Positions 54,191 through 63,272 are shown, counted from the stretch's first letter. The stretch is DNA of 64,000 nucleotides from Halobacteriovorax marinus (GCA_002163155.1 MAAO01000015.1:1-64000); one strand, 5' to 3'. Notes: generated by a model from the sequence alone, not told the origin. Program-made: numbers and translations.

Positions 54191-54215
54191 AAATAAAGGG
54201 TCCTAAGAAGGACCC
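54191..54215 (-). terminator. Intrinsic terminator of the small barrel gene
   Basis: On the minus strand GGGTCC-TTCTTA-GGACCC (54215-54198) is followed by TTTATTTCTTA. It overlaps the 5' leader of the HAD gene. Confidence 0.85.
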
Positions 54216-54227
54216 ATTAAGAAATTA

Positions 54228-54839
54228 TTATAGAGGGTACGAAACACCAAGCATCACTGAAGTGTATGAATCTTTCACTCCAAATTGAACTTCAGCACTT
54301 CCTTGAAGATGGTTGTAACCATCAATTGGAAGATTTCCGTTAATCCCTAAGTTTGCACTAATTGTTGACTCGTAAGTCTTTGATTCACTATCAAGTGAAA
54401 TTCCCACAGGCATTGAGAAGAAAGGAAAAGCTTCCTTACCCCAAAAACTAAATCCTTTAGAGATAGTTGGAGCTAAAGATAATTTCGTACGAGAAACTTC
54501 ATTCTCTTTACCCATCTCAATCGTAGATTTAATAGAAATTTTTGGTTGTCTTAAGTAGTCTGGGTAGATTTCATAATCAACACCAGCAAAGAAGTTACTT
54601 GTTCTATCTCCACCAGAAATAGCAATACCACCGTCAAGAGTCGCTTTCTTACTCAACTTCTGAGTGTAACGAACTTGAAGTCCTAGTCCACCACCAGTTG
54701 AAGTTATTCCAAATAATTCAGAAGTAACTAACTTCTTTCCAGTCATTAGGGGGTAAGAAGAAATACCGGTACCAAGTGACCAAGCATTTGAACTTAATAG
54801 AGTAATTGTTATAAGGGAAATAAACTTTATTTTCTTCAT
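54228..54839 (-). CDS. Small exported beta-barrel protein
   Basis: 203 residues, signal peptide (MKKIKFISLITITLLSSNAWS). The mature protein is almost all alternating strands (SSYPLMTGKKLVTSELFGIT, LSLAPTISKGFSFW) ending VMLGVSYPL, compatible with an eight-stranded outer-membrane barrel. Not assigned to a named family. Confidence 0.72.
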   Translation of the reverse strand: MKKIKFISLITITLLSSNAWSLGTGISSYPLMTGKKLVTSELFGITSTGGGLGLQVRYTQKLSKKATLDGGIAISGGDRTSNFFAGVDYEIYPDYLRQPKISIKSTIEMGKENEVSRTKLSLAPTISKGFSFWGKEAFPFFSMPVGISLDSESKTYESTISANLGINGNLPIDGYNHLQGSAEVQFGVKDSYTSVMLGVSYPL

Positions 54840-55003
54840 GTCTCTCCATCCTTGAGAATAATGATTTTAATTGTTTTGTTAAGCACTATTGTAACTCTAT
54901 AAAGTCATTTGAGTCAAAATTGACTCGAAGCATATATATAAATATTCCCAGCTTATTGACTCCGTGGAAGAAAACCTTTATAAATTCTTCATAAGAAAAC
55001 TGT

Positions 55004-55080
55004 GGTGGTCGTAGTTCAGTTGGTAGAGCGCCAGATTGTGATTCTGGTTGTCGTGGGTTCGAGCCCCATCGGCCACCCCA
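55004..55080 (+). tRNA. tRNA-His (GTG anticodon)
   Basis: A full cloverleaf: G-1 then acceptor GTGGTCG/CGGCCAC, D-arm AGTTCAGTTGGTAGAGC, anticodon stem-loop CCAGATTGTGATTCTGG with anticodon GTG, T-arm GTGGGTTCGAGCCCCAT, discriminator C and encoded CCA at 55078-55080. The extra 5' G opposite C73 is the tRNA-His identity element. Only RNA gene in the window. Confidence 0.97.
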
Positions 55081-55134
55081 TTTTTTTCTTAACATTCACG
55101 AAAGTGATAATCTCTTCGGAGTGATTCATATTAG

Positions 55135-55168
55135 GCCTCCTTCACAACCCGTTGGAGGCTTTTTTTTG
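55135..55168 (+). terminator. Intrinsic terminator downstream of tRNA-His
   Basis: GCCTCC (55135-55140) and GGAGGC (55154-55159) with a 13-base loop, followed by eight Ts. It is ~55 bases after the tRNA CCA. Confidence 0.9.
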
Positions 55169-55307
55169 TCCAAAATCACCACAATCACGAAAGATATACA
55201 GGGCTACCCCCTAAAACTTGTGACCACACAGCTTTTTAAGTATGATTTCCCAAGCTTAGAAAATTAGACATAAATATGTCTAACTGATCTGAATTATTGG
55301 AGAAAAT

Positions 55308-56111
55308 ATGACAAAACTTAACTTAATCATTCTCGTATCACTCATATCTTTGAACTCTTTTGCAGACTCAACAAAGACAAATCAAATCGTTTCGACACCA
55401 AAAGAGAAATCATCTTGGAGCTCATCAATTGGAGTTGCAGCGATAACTAATAGTAAAATCTATCAAGGTGCCAAAGCTAAATCTATGGCGATTCCTTTAA
55501 TCACTATTAAAAAAGGTAACTTCTCTTTTGAAGGTGATAAATTTGTATATAAATTTTTAAAATTAGGGAATTTCACTTTCGCTACAAATCTTGGTTACCA
55601 AGCAAAACCTTATAAGAGAAAAGACTCTACTATCCTTCAAGGTATGGAAGAAAAGAAGAACGGTGCCTTGGCCTATCTCACGACAAAGTACAAATTTAAG
55701 AGCTATGGAGTAGAGTCAAGTATTGGACGTGTTCTAGGACAAAGTGAACAAGGTCTACAAGCAACTCTTGAAGCTAACTACAATCAATTCTATCCGACTT
55801 TCCTAGGGGGAATGCTCTCTTTAAAATACTCTCTGGGTGTAGACTACATGGACTCCACTAGAGCTCTCTATGTTTACGGCGTAAAGACAAGTGAAGTAAA
55901 TATTGCTCTTGGAAGATCTGCTTACAATGTTGGTCAAACACTAAGTCCCGTTGCCAAATTTAATACAGTTTATATCTTTGGAGCAGAGAGACAGTGGATG
56001 CTATTAAATAACTTTTCGTATCAATTACTTGATTCAAAAATTGTAGATAGTCCAATTGTAGAAGAAGACCAAGTTCTTGGATTTATGACAGGGTTAATAA
56101 GAAAATTTTAA
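55308..56111 (+). CDS. MipA/OmpV family outer-membrane protein
   Basis: 267 residues, signal peptide ending NSFADS. MipA/OmpV features: SSIGVAAITNSKIYQGAKAK (the family's Y-x-G start), IPLITIKKGNFSFEGDKFVY, and regular strand pattern to a C-terminal Phe. MipA can scaffold murein enzymes; OmpV types respond to metal or osmotic stress. Proposed role is general outer membrane function. Confidence 0.82.
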   Translation: MTKLNLIILVSLISLNSFADSTKTNQIVSTPKEKSSWSSSIGVAAITNSKIYQGAKAKSMAIPLITIKKGNFSFEGDKFVYKFLKLGNFTFATNLGYQAKPYKRKDSTILQGMEEKKNGALAYLTTKYKFKSYGVESSIGRVLGQSEQGLQATLEANYNQFYPTFLGGMLSLKYSLGVDYMDSTRALYVYGVKTSEVNIALGRSAYNVGQTLSPVAKFNTVYIFGAERQWMLLNNFSYQLLDSKIVDSPIVEEDQVLGFMTGLIRKF

Positions 56112-56129
56112 ACAATTCAAAGAGGCGAA

Positions 56130-56558
56130 TTAGAGAGATAAACTACTCTTTAAGTTCGCCTTATTCTTCACCATATCGGCCAGTGTAAAAGTCTCCAAAG
56201 TCTCATAGAAACTCTTCTTCGCTAAAGACAAAGCCGCCTTTAACTTACAAGCTGGATTCAATTTACAATTTCCCTTATCGCTAAAACACTCAACCAGAGG
56301 TGAATCCTCTTCGAGCTCTCTAATTAATTTTCCGATATTGAGTTTACTAGGTTCAAGCGCTAGATTGATTCCACCACTCTTTCCTTTGTAGGTATTTATT
56401 ATTCCCATTTTCGAGAGGTTATGAACAACCTTCACTAGGTGGTTATTAGAAATGTCGTACTTACCTGAAATTTCAGAAACAGTAGATAGCTCATCTCCCT
56501 TTACCGCTAGATAAATCAAGACCCTAAGACTGTAATCAGTAAAATTTGTTAAGCGCAT
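56130..56558 (-). CDS. nsrR: Rrf2-family regulator, NsrR-like (nitric oxide sensing)
   Basis: 142 residues. N-terminal winged helix MRLTNFTDYSLRVLIYLAVKGD is the NsrR signature start, with ISNNHLVKVVHNLSKMG as the recognition helix. Three cysteines (C91, C98, C104 in VECFSDKGNCKLNPACKL) would hold the iron-sulfur cluster that senses NO. It is divergent from a truncated haemoglobin gene, and the NsrR-type palindrome lies between them, which supports the assignment. Confidence 0.92.
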   Translation of the reverse strand: MRLTNFTDYSLRVLIYLAVKGDELSTVSEISGKYDISNNHLVKVVHNLSKMGIINTYKGKSGGINLALEPSKLNIGKLIRELEEDSPLVECFSDKGNCKLNPACKLKAALSLAKKSFYETLETFTLADMVKNKANLKSSLSL

Positions 56559-56611
56559 ACTCTTATCCCTAAATTTTCCTATTTACTTATATAGCATTGT
56601 ATCTTATTCTC

Positions 56612-56640
56612 CTTAATATGTATTTGAAATACATATTAAG
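56612..56640. promoter_or_regulatory. NsrR-type operator, perfect 29-bp palindrome
   Basis: Two 14-base arms around G56626; the core reads ATGTATTTGAAATACAT, matching the ATGyATTT...AAATrCAT pattern of NsrR sites. It ends 9 bases before the haemoglobin ATG and overlaps its SD, so a bound repressor would block that gene; nsrR itself starts 53 bases away on the other side. Confidence 0.9.
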
Positions 56641-56649
56641 GAGATAAGA

Positions 56650-57015
56650 ATGAAAACATTGTTTGAGAAGATTGGTGGAAGAGACGCCGTAAACGCAGCT
56701 GTTGAAAATTTCTACACAAGAGTGCTCGCAGATGAGCGAATTAATGGATTTTTTAAAGATATCGATATGAAATCACAGAGAAAGAAGCAGATCCTCTTTC
56801 TCACTTACGCCTTTGGAGGCCCAAATAACTACAGTGGTCAAAATATGCGTGATGGTCACGCTAAGTTTGTGGCACAAGGTCTCAATGATGAGCACTTTAA
56901 TGCTGTGGTTGAAAACCTGGCGGCGACTCTTACTGAGCTCAATGTGCCAGCAGAACTTATTCAAGAAGTGGCGAATATTGCAGAAACAACAAGGGCCGAT
57001 ATCTTAGGTCGTTAA
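56650..57015 (+). CDS. Truncated haemoglobin, group I
   Basis: 121 residues, group I size. LFEKIGGRDAVNAAVENFYTRVL, with Tyr22 at the B10 position, FGGPNNYSG, and the proximal His70 in MRDGHAKF. It likely oxidises NO to nitrate. NO response is supported by the flanking NsrR-like gene and operator. A strong SD (AAGGAG) lies within the palindrome's edge. Confidence 0.93.
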   Translation: MKTLFEKIGGRDAVNAAVENFYTRVLADERINGFFKDIDMKSQRKKQILFLTYAFGGPNNYSGQNMRDGHAKFVAQGLNDEHFNAVVENLAATLTELNVPAELIQEVANIAETTRADILGR

Positions 57016-57019
57016 GTCC

Positions 57020-57877
57020 TTAATTTAAGTCTTGCTTTGCCAACCACTCCACCGCTTTGTCGATATGAGGAGCAAGGTAAGACTTATCCCTATTCCACCA
57101 CACGCCAAACTTATAGGAAGCCAGTTTCCAATTTCTATCAAGCTTAACTTCAATCAACTCACCAGTAATGAGTTCTTTTTTAATAGTATAAGTTGGAATC
57201 ATCGCCCACCCTTGAGCATTGATACAGGCTTGTCTCACCAGCGCAATATCATTCACAGTTAAGCCAATTTTTAACTTGTCCCTCGTCATTTGATAAATCT
57301 TTGCGAGATTATTTCTTGAGTAGTGAATATGATCTAACTCACTCAGATCCTTTGAGGATTTAACCCCGTGACGACTTTTAAATTCTTTAGAGATTACAAT
57401 AGACATCTCCTCACTAGTAGAGCGCTTAAAGGCAATCTGAGGATCATAGGGTTTACCGCAATCAAACACCATGTCCACTTGTCCATTCAAGAGAAGTTTT
57501 TCGCTATCACTATCAAAAGTAATGAGATGAATATGGTACTTATCTTTTGGAAAGAGAGTTGTTACCGCCTCTATTAAATAGCGATGAGCAAACTCTCTAG
57601 TGGAAGCAATTTTTATTTCTATTTTCTGATCGAGAATACTTTGTTGAGTGGAAACTGCTTCTAGAGTCCAGGTGTTAAACTTTCTACCAAGCTCTGTCAG
57701 TACCCACTTCCCCTGTGCCTTTTCAATGACAGGTAGTTTTTCTGAAAGCCTTTTGAGGTTTCTAGAAATAACAGAAGGATCTCTTTTAAAAATCTCTGAA
57801 ACTTCAGCAATAGAATCACAACGTTCATATTCCAAGAGCAAGAGGGCGTCTTCTGTACTAAGGGCAAATGAGTTCAT
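57020..57877 (-). CDS. LysR-family transcriptional regulator
   Basis: 285 residues. The HTH reads ALLLLEYERCDSIAEVSEIFKRDPSVISRNLKRLSEKLPVIEK, a slightly diverged LysR helix. The effector domain follows (IASTREFAHRYLIEAV, QVDMVFDCGKPYDPQIAFKRS, DIALVRQACINAQGWAMIPTY). It converges on the haemoglobin gene (5-base gap) and is upstream of the HEWGTFT-type gene, which it may control. Confidence 0.88.
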   Translation of the reverse strand: MNSFALSTEDALLLLEYERCDSIAEVSEIFKRDPSVISRNLKRLSEKLPVIEKAQGKWVLTELGRKFNTWTLEAVSTQQSILDQKIEIKIASTREFAHRYLIEAVTTLFPKDKYHIHLITFDSDSEKLLLNGQVDMVFDCGKPYDPQIAFKRSTSEEMSIVISKEFKSRHGVKSSKDLSELDHIHYSRNNLAKIYQMTRDKLKIGLTVNDIALVRQACINAQGWAMIPTYTIKKELITGELIEVKLDRNWKLASYKFGVWWNRDKSYLAPHIDKAVEWLAKQDLN

Positions 57878-57903
57878 TGTGATTCCTTTTTTACTAGAGT
57901 GAA

Positions 57904-59172
57904 TTAATTAAATAATCCTCTATTCATACTTGTTATTAAATCGTTAACTTTTCTTTTAACTTCTTTTGAAATATTTAATTCCAATGCTCTTCTTAACTTT
58001 GGCTCTGGAAAGTGTCCAAGACCTTGCATCTGTCTTCCATTGATATCAAAGATGGAGACTTTGTCGTTAGCAACATCTGAGTTAACAAATTTAAGAACTT
58101 CTTCTTCATCAAGATCTGTAAGTATCTCAACTCTTCCCACTAAAGTTCTTACTAGATTTTTTGGAGCAGGAGTCATTGCTAGAGGAAGAATTTCATCCGT
58201 CCAAACTCTTGGCAATACATAGAGAAGTCTTAACCCTTCTGTTTGAAAGTATCCATTTTCCCAAGTTCCCACCATGGCCTTAGATTCATCTAAGTAAAGT
58301 CCACTAGCAACTAAGTCACTTACAATCACTTTCTTAGAAGCTTTAAGAAAAGTTTCAAAAGAATCGAATGACTCATACCCTTTTTGATTCTTTGTCAGTG
58401 CTACAGAAACTTTAGAGTTGGCAGCAAGACTTGCAATTGTAATTAATTCCTTCTTACCTGCTCTATTATTTAAAAGAGTCAGTCCATTAATGTCTTGATT
58501 AGATTTATTTTCAATAACTACAAAACCATTCTTACTAAATACTGTAAGGGGAACATCAAAATCGGCCAGTCCTCTATAGAAGATTAACTTTTCAGCGTCT
58601 GTACCCGCTTTAATGATATTTGAATTCACTTTCCTTGAAGGATTCCAAATACTATTTCCAGAGGTATTAGGTAGTGTCCCTTCTTTCTCTGTTGTCACTT
58701 GAACATCCCAAACAGCGTAACCATTTTTTGCTTCTACACTTGGATTTTGTTTTGAAGTTTTAGGATACCACTGTGAGATAACTCCATTTGGAAAATCGAC
58801 TCTAACGTTTACATCAATTTCTTTATCACTATAGAAGTAGATCACTGGTGTTTCCATTTTCTGAGTGATTCTCTCTGTGAAAGTGGGGATAGGCATAAGG
58901 TCCATTGACTGCGGAGTGAATCCACGAGTAACTGGTCCGCCACCATTGAAGGGAGGATCTTGTCTAGTTCCACGATTAGAGAGATTTGTCTTTTCAACTC
59001 TTGAAAGATCGTAGACAAAGTTTGGAAGTGCTTCTTCTTCATGGTGTAGACCTTGAATGATTTTTCCATTTGTTCCCACCACACTGGTAAACGTTCCCCA
59101 CTCATGGGCCTCATAAGCATTTGCAGCGAAGGCCATACTTAAAAGTAGTCCTGTAACTATTTTCTTATTCAT
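57904..59172 (-). CDS. Secreted protein of the HEWGTFT family, unknown function
   Basis: 422 residues, signal peptide ending FAANA. The mature start YEAHEWGTFTSVVG and the later KMETPVIYFYSDKEI are conserved hallmarks of a large exported family best known from planctomycetes and other bacteria; its function is undescribed. The fold appears beta-rich. An LysR gene lies 26 bases downstream in the same orientation. Confidence 0.82.
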   Translation of the reverse strand: MNKKIVTGLLLSMAFAANAYEAHEWGTFTSVVGTNGKIIQGLHHEEEALPNFVYDLSRVEKTNLSNRGTRQDPPFNGGGPVTRGFTPQSMDLMPIPTFTERITQKMETPVIYFYSDKEIDVNVRVDFPNGVISQWYPKTSKQNPSVEAKNGYAVWDVQVTTEKEGTLPNTSGNSIWNPSRKVNSNIIKAGTDAEKLIFYRGLADFDVPLTVFSKNGFVVIENKSNQDINGLTLLNNRAGKKELITIASLAANSKVSVALTKNQKGYESFDSFETFLKASKKVIVSDLVASGLYLDESKAMVGTWENGYFQTEGLRLLYVLPRVWTDEILPLAMTPAPKNLVRTLVGRVEILTDLDEEEVLKFVNSDVANDKVSIFDINGRQMQGLGHFPEPKLRRALELNISKEVKRKVNDLITSMNRGLFN

Positions 59173-59330
59173 TTAATACTCCTAATAAAGACTGCCATTA
59201 ATTGGCTTTAATAAGTCTTGCTTGAGAGCATTTATGGCCTAGAACGAGAATTGTTTCCAGTGCAATAAATGAAGTATAACATGCATTTTTTGCAATACTC
59301 ATATCTTGAAATATTTCCTATAAATCATCC

Positions 59331-60338
59331 ATGAAAAGAATCTTTCTAACCTACATTCTCTTAATTTCAGCTAGTTACTCTAGTCCTCTAGAGTTCTTAG
59401 AACTTAAGAGTCTTTCACTCGAGCATGTGGCCCAACTTACAAGTGCCTACCAAAAGGCGCAAGGCCTACACAATGAACAAAATGAACGTGAGCTCTCTCA
59501 CTCACTTCCAATTATTTCAACAAATCCTCATCATCACTCTGTGAGATATTGGTTGCGTGCTCAATTGAAGAATCAAAACCTAAGAGGCCTACCTATTTTG
59601 CATCTGGATTCCCACACAGATATGGGCTTCTCCCCTAGTCACTATAAAGTTAAAGACAAGTACTATAAGGTAAGTGAAATTCTTAATAACTTAACTCCCG
59701 AAAGTATTGAGAGTTTTCACTCTAGTCTCACCGACATTTCCCAAGTACTTATTCCGGCCATGGCGAGCAAACTTACAAACGAATTTCATATGTGTATGCC
59801 GCCTTGGTATAGCCGTACTGATCTCTTTAATAAAGAAATCCCCTTTCACCTCTATGAGTTCAATAGAGCGAACTTCGTGGGGGCGAAGATGAATAGACTT
59901 CTTCCGGTAACAAAAATCGTCAACACATTTACGAGCTCCCCATTTATTCATTCAGATAAATACCTCTCTAATACAAAAGCTGAAATGACTTTCTTTCGTT
60001 GTTTCACTGATGAGCTGCCAAATCTTAAAGGAGATTACATACTCAGCTTAGATCTTGATATTCTAAGTACCAATGGAGTTCATGGAGATCACGCGAGACC
60101 TATATCAACTCATAGAGATAGAAATGGAGAAGTTAGTGTTGTTGAATTCAAAGCTTTTAAGAATCGCTTAAAGAAAATTTTGACTATGATCAAAAAACTC
60201 AAAGCGAGAGGATCTCTTCCTAGAATCATTACGATCGCTGACTCTACTGAAACCCAAGGAGGCAACTATACGCCTACTGCGTTAGCACTTTTAGCAAATC
60301 AATATCTAAAAAGAGAATTAAATAAACTTTTAAATTAA
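59331..60338 (+). CDS. Exported UPF0489/arginase-fold-like protein
   Basis: 335 residues with a signal peptide (MKRIFLTYILLISASYSS). The sequence HLDSHTDMGF (D93, H95, D97) and LSLDLDILSTNGV (D241, D243) mirror the two metal motifs of ureohydrolases/UPF0489 proteins. UPF0489 members are mostly cytoplasmic; an exported version is unusual. Reaction unknown. It overlaps the LysR gene on the opposite strand by 4 bases. Confidence 0.78.
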   Translation: MKRIFLTYILLISASYSSPLEFLELKSLSLEHVAQLTSAYQKAQGLHNEQNERELSHSLPIISTNPHHHSVRYWLRAQLKNQNLRGLPILHLDSHTDMGFSPSHYKVKDKYYKVSEILNNLTPESIESFHSSLTDISQVLIPAMASKLTNEFHMCMPPWYSRTDLFNKEIPFHLYEFNRANFVGAKMNRLLPVTKIVNTFTSSPFIHSDKYLSNTKAEMTFFRCFTDELPNLKGDYILSLDLDILSTNGVHGDHARPISTHRDRNGEVSVVEFKAFKNRLKKILTMIKKLKARGSLPRIITIADSTETQGGNYTPTALALLANQYLKRELNKLLN

Positions 60339-61162
60339 GACAAGAGTTCTAAAACTTGTTTTTGAAGAGGGCTATAATAGTTTTGCTTTGAGTAACTAAG
60401 AACCAGTGGTCTAATATATTTTTTCTTATGTGTCGTAATAATAAACCGCTTATCAGAAACAACCAGATGTTTAGACATAACAGCACGACCAAGTCCAAGT
60501 GCCACACCATCAATAATGGAATAGACGTCTCCCATGAACATTCTATTGTAATCTTTGTCTCTTCCAATAACTTGGAAATATGACTCCGTGGCATTATCCA
60601 TGGAAGTATGATCAAGGAAAGTATTGGGGATAGTCTTATATTTCTTGGCCTCTATAATTACGTACTCTTCTTCCCCAATGATCACTTGTTCAGTTTGAGA
60701 AAGTTTAGGTTCATAGTCTGTAATAATGAAATCAGCTCGATTAGACTTTAAAATACTCTCGAGTTCAAACATTTCATATGATGTATATTCAATACTCACA
60801 CCGGGATACTTTCTCTGCAGGCTTGCTAGTTTAGGAATGAGAATTGATCTCATAATGGAAGAGAACGCCGCCACTCTAATTGTTCCACTAAGTTCATTCT
60901 GATATTGATCAAAACTTCCCAGGAAATCTTCCTGCATCTGCACGGCTTCCTTGGCATAGGACAAGAGCTTCTCACCGGTTGCAGTGAGAGAAAGTGAGCG
61001 AGGATGTCTTACAAAAACAGCTGCTTGCATGACTTCTTCAATTCTAGCGATCTTCTGACTAAGAGCTGATTGAGAAAGACCCAAATGAGCAGAGGCCTTA
61101 GTAAAGGTACCTGCTTTGTGGACTTCTAAGAATGTTTTTAATTCGTCGTATTTTAGTTCCAT
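60335..61162 (-). CDS. LysR-family transcriptional regulator
   Basis: 275 residues with the standard HTH: LKTFLEVHKAGTFTKASAHLGLSQSALSQKIARIEEVMQAAVFVR, then a typical periplasmic-binding-protein-like effector domain (IRVAAFSSIMRSILIPKLASLQRKYPGVSIEY). It sits between the UPF0489-like gene (convergent) and the small exported gene (divergent), and could control the latter. Confidence 0.94.
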   Translation of the reverse strand: MELKYDELKTFLEVHKAGTFTKASAHLGLSQSALSQKIARIEEVMQAAVFVRHPRSLSLTATGEKLLSYAKEAVQMQEDFLGSFDQYQNELSGTIRVAAFSSIMRSILIPKLASLQRKYPGVSIEYTSYEMFELESILKSNRADFIITDYEPKLSQTEQVIIGEEEYVIIEAKKYKTIPNTFLDHTSMDNATESYFQVIGRDKDYNRMFMGDVYSIIDGVALGLGRAVMSKHLVVSDKRFIITTHKKKYIRPLVLSYSKQNYYSPLQKQVLELLS

Positions 61163-61262
61163 AAGTTAATTTAATAGATACATCAATTTTATTAATTTTT
61201 CAAATATATCTTGTGGCCCTATAACTATTTCAACGTTCACCCCGGCAACAAGGAGAGAAAAA

Positions 61263-61637
61263 ATGAAAACAATCATTCTGGGAATAACATTACTATTAAG
61301 CGCGCAGAGTTTTGCTCTAACGTGTACATCAGAAGACAATGCTGAAAAACACCTAATCATTGAGAAGGCTCAAGGAGATAAAGTTAAAGGTCAAACTTTT
61401 GTCAAAGCAACTCTAAACCTATTTGTAGGTACAATGAGTTCAACTTTTCTTGAAGAGAATTACACTCTCTTCAATCAAAATGGTGAGAAGTTTAGCTTCT
61501 TACTAAAAAAGAACACACCGATTTTTCATGGATGTCGCACAAGAGTATGTCACACTCCATTTGAGACTGAAGAAGTGATCCAAAAAGGAAAACTTACAAC
61601 AGAAGATGGAGAGGATGAATATTATAAATGTATTTAA
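61263..61637 (+). CDS. Small exported protein, unknown
   Basis: 124 residues with signal peptide ending QSFA. Four cysteines in the mature part (LTCTSED, HGCRTRVCHTPF, YYKCI) could form disulfides. SD AAGGAGAGAA present. The next gene starts inside its last codons, so they are co-translated. Confidence 0.78.
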   Translation: MKTIILGITLLLSAQSFALTCTSEDNAEKHLIIEKAQGDKVKGQTFVKATLNLFVGTMSSTFLEENYTLFNQNGEKFSFLLKKNTPIFHGCRTRVCHTPFETEEVIQKGKLTTEDGEDEYYKCI

Positions 61638-62301
61638 TATTCTCTACTCCCTCCTAAGTTTCTTAGGCGGGAGTACTCTTTCAGAAGCCGTACTCTTTGA
61701 ATCACTTGAATCAAAGACGGAAATAGGAAAGGAAGTCTACAACGTAATCCAACTTAAGGTTGGATCAACTAAAGACGTCTGGACCATGAAACAATCCCAT
61801 CACGGAGTGCATTCCAAAGTTTGGGATCAAATTAAAATCATTGTACATAAAGAAGAGAAACCATATAAAGCCAGTTATCATCAACTCAGTAATGGTAAAG
61901 AGATCGACTATAAAGTGAGCTGCTTTCGCTGTCATAGTGGCGGTCCTCGTTTAGTGCGCCCTAACTACGATTCAAAAATGGCGAAACTCTCTTTAGAAAA
62001 ACAATTAACCATTCTTAAATGGAATCTTTTGATTAAAAGTTACGGTGAAGTTCAAATTAAAGGTAATAATTCCATAAAAAGAAAGATAGAGCTCATTACA
62101 GATATTAAAAGTTTTAAAAAAGAACTAGCGGTGAATTCTTGCTCTAAGTGCCACTACCAAGGAGGACCAAGAGCAGTTCTAACTAAAGCAAATACAGAAA
62201 CTATGAAATTCTTAGTGAAGAATAAGGCAATGCCTCCCTGGCCATATGAGCTGACAAAGAAGGATAAGAAAGATTTAAATAAGTTTATTCATGGATTCTA
62301 A
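61615..62301 (+). CDS. Exported protein with two CxxCH haem motifs
   Basis: From ATG 61615 (the ATG at 61606 has no SD), ~228 residues with signal peptide. Two c-type haem sites: Cys103-x-x-Cys106-His107 (CFRCHSGG) and Cys176-x-x-Cys179-His180 (CSKCHYQGG), each followed by GGPR. The motif MPPWPYEL near the end may supply the Met ligand. It overlaps the upstream gene by 23 bases. A diheme cytochrome c or haem sensor is likely. Confidence 0.82.
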   Translation: MNIINVFNILYSLLSFLGGSTLSEAVLFESLESKTEIGKEVYNVIQLKVGSTKDVWTMKQSHHGVHSKVWDQIKIIVHKEEKPYKASYHQLSNGKEIDYKVSCFRCHSGGPRLVRPNYDSKMAKLSLEKQLTILKWNLLIKSYGEVQIKGNNSIKRKIELITDIKSFKKELAVNSCSKCHYQGGPRAVLTKANTETMKFLVKNKAMPPWPYELTKKDKKDLNKFIHGF

Positions 62302-63272
62302 ACTTCAGTTTGATAGATTCTCTTGATCACTTCCTCAATAGGTCGCTCATGAACAGAGAGATCAATGAGAGAGTGTTTCCCCGCAAGATTAGTGATTAAT
62401 TCAGGAGCTTTAATAATATCCGTATTAAACTCCACCATAATCTTCTTCCCATCTCTTCTAACTAATTCACAGCCAACAGGCAGATGAACCTCTTCGTCAT
62501 TTTCAAGATCGAGTTCTAGGTTCTTATAATTTCCAAAACGTCCCTTTAAAGAGGCAATGGAGTCATCGTGAATAAGTTTTCCATTATCAATAACCATCAC
62601 TCTTTTACATAACGATTCCACATCATCTAGGTCGTGAGTAGTTAAGAGAATAGTTACTTTATCTTCTTCATTAATTTTTTTTAAGAATTGTCGAATACTA
62701 TCCTTCGCCATCACATCTAAACCAATAGTAGGTTCATCGAGATAGAGAATTTCTGGATCATGTAAAAGAGCAGCGGCGAGTTCACAGCGCATCTTCTGTC
62801 CAAGACTAAGTTTTCTAACAGGCGTATGTAGAAACTTTTCTAAATCAAGGATATCAATAAAGTTATCGATATTTTTCTTGAGCTTAGAAGAGGGAACTTT
62901 GTAGATTTTCCCAAGAAGATCAAAGGATTCAATAGGTGGAAGATCCCACCACAACTGAGTTCTCTGACCAAAGACCACACCAATCTGTTTAGCGTTTTCC
63001 TTTCTATTTTCAAAAGGCGTAATTCCATTCACAGAGATACTTCCCCTGGTTGGAACTAGAATCCCCGTTAACATTTTAATTGTTGTAGATTTACCGGCAC
63101 CATTTGGTCCTAAGTAACCCACACACTCTCCACGCTGAATTTCAAAGTTCACATCAGCTACCGCCTTCACAGTGGTGTGCTTTCTCGAAAAGAGATTCTT
63201 AGTCGCCCCCACCATTCCAGACTTATGTGTCATGATTTTAAATTCTTTTTCTAAGCCACTTACTTTAATCAT
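62298..63272 (-). CDS. ABC transporter ATPase (ABC-2 exporter)
   Basis: 324 residues. Walker A GPNGAGKST, signature LSLGQKMRCELAAALL, Walker B ILYLDEPTIGLD and the H-loop TTHDLDD are present; the C-terminus extends beyond the usual 240 residues. The start is directly after the permease stop (0 bases). Substrate unknown. The last 4 bases overlap the diheme gene. Confidence 0.93.
   Translation of the reverse strand: MIKVSGLEKEFKIMTHKSGMVGATKNLFSRKHTTVKAVADVNFEIQRGECVGYLGPNGAGKSTTIKMLTGILVPTRGSISVNGITPFENRKENAKQIGVVFGQRTQLWWDLPPIESFDLLGKIYKVPSSKLKKNIDNFIDILDLEKFLHTPVRKLSLGQKMRCELAAALLHDPEILYLDEPTIGLDVMAKDSIRQFLKKINEEDKVTILLTTHDLDDVESLCKRVMVIDNGKLIHDDSIASLKGRFGNYKNLELDLENDEEVHLPVGCELVRRDGKKIMVEFNTDIIKAPELITNLAGKHSLIDLSVHERPIEEVIKRIYQTEV

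Noticed and set aside
54886-55095. Short frame covering the tRNA region
   Set aside because: It lies over tRNA-His, so not a gene.
56123-56161. Hairpin AGGCGAA...TTCGCCT at the end of nsrR as a terminator for the MipA gene
   Set aside because: The stem is short with a 25-base loop and no U-tract, and it overlaps nsrR coding sequence.
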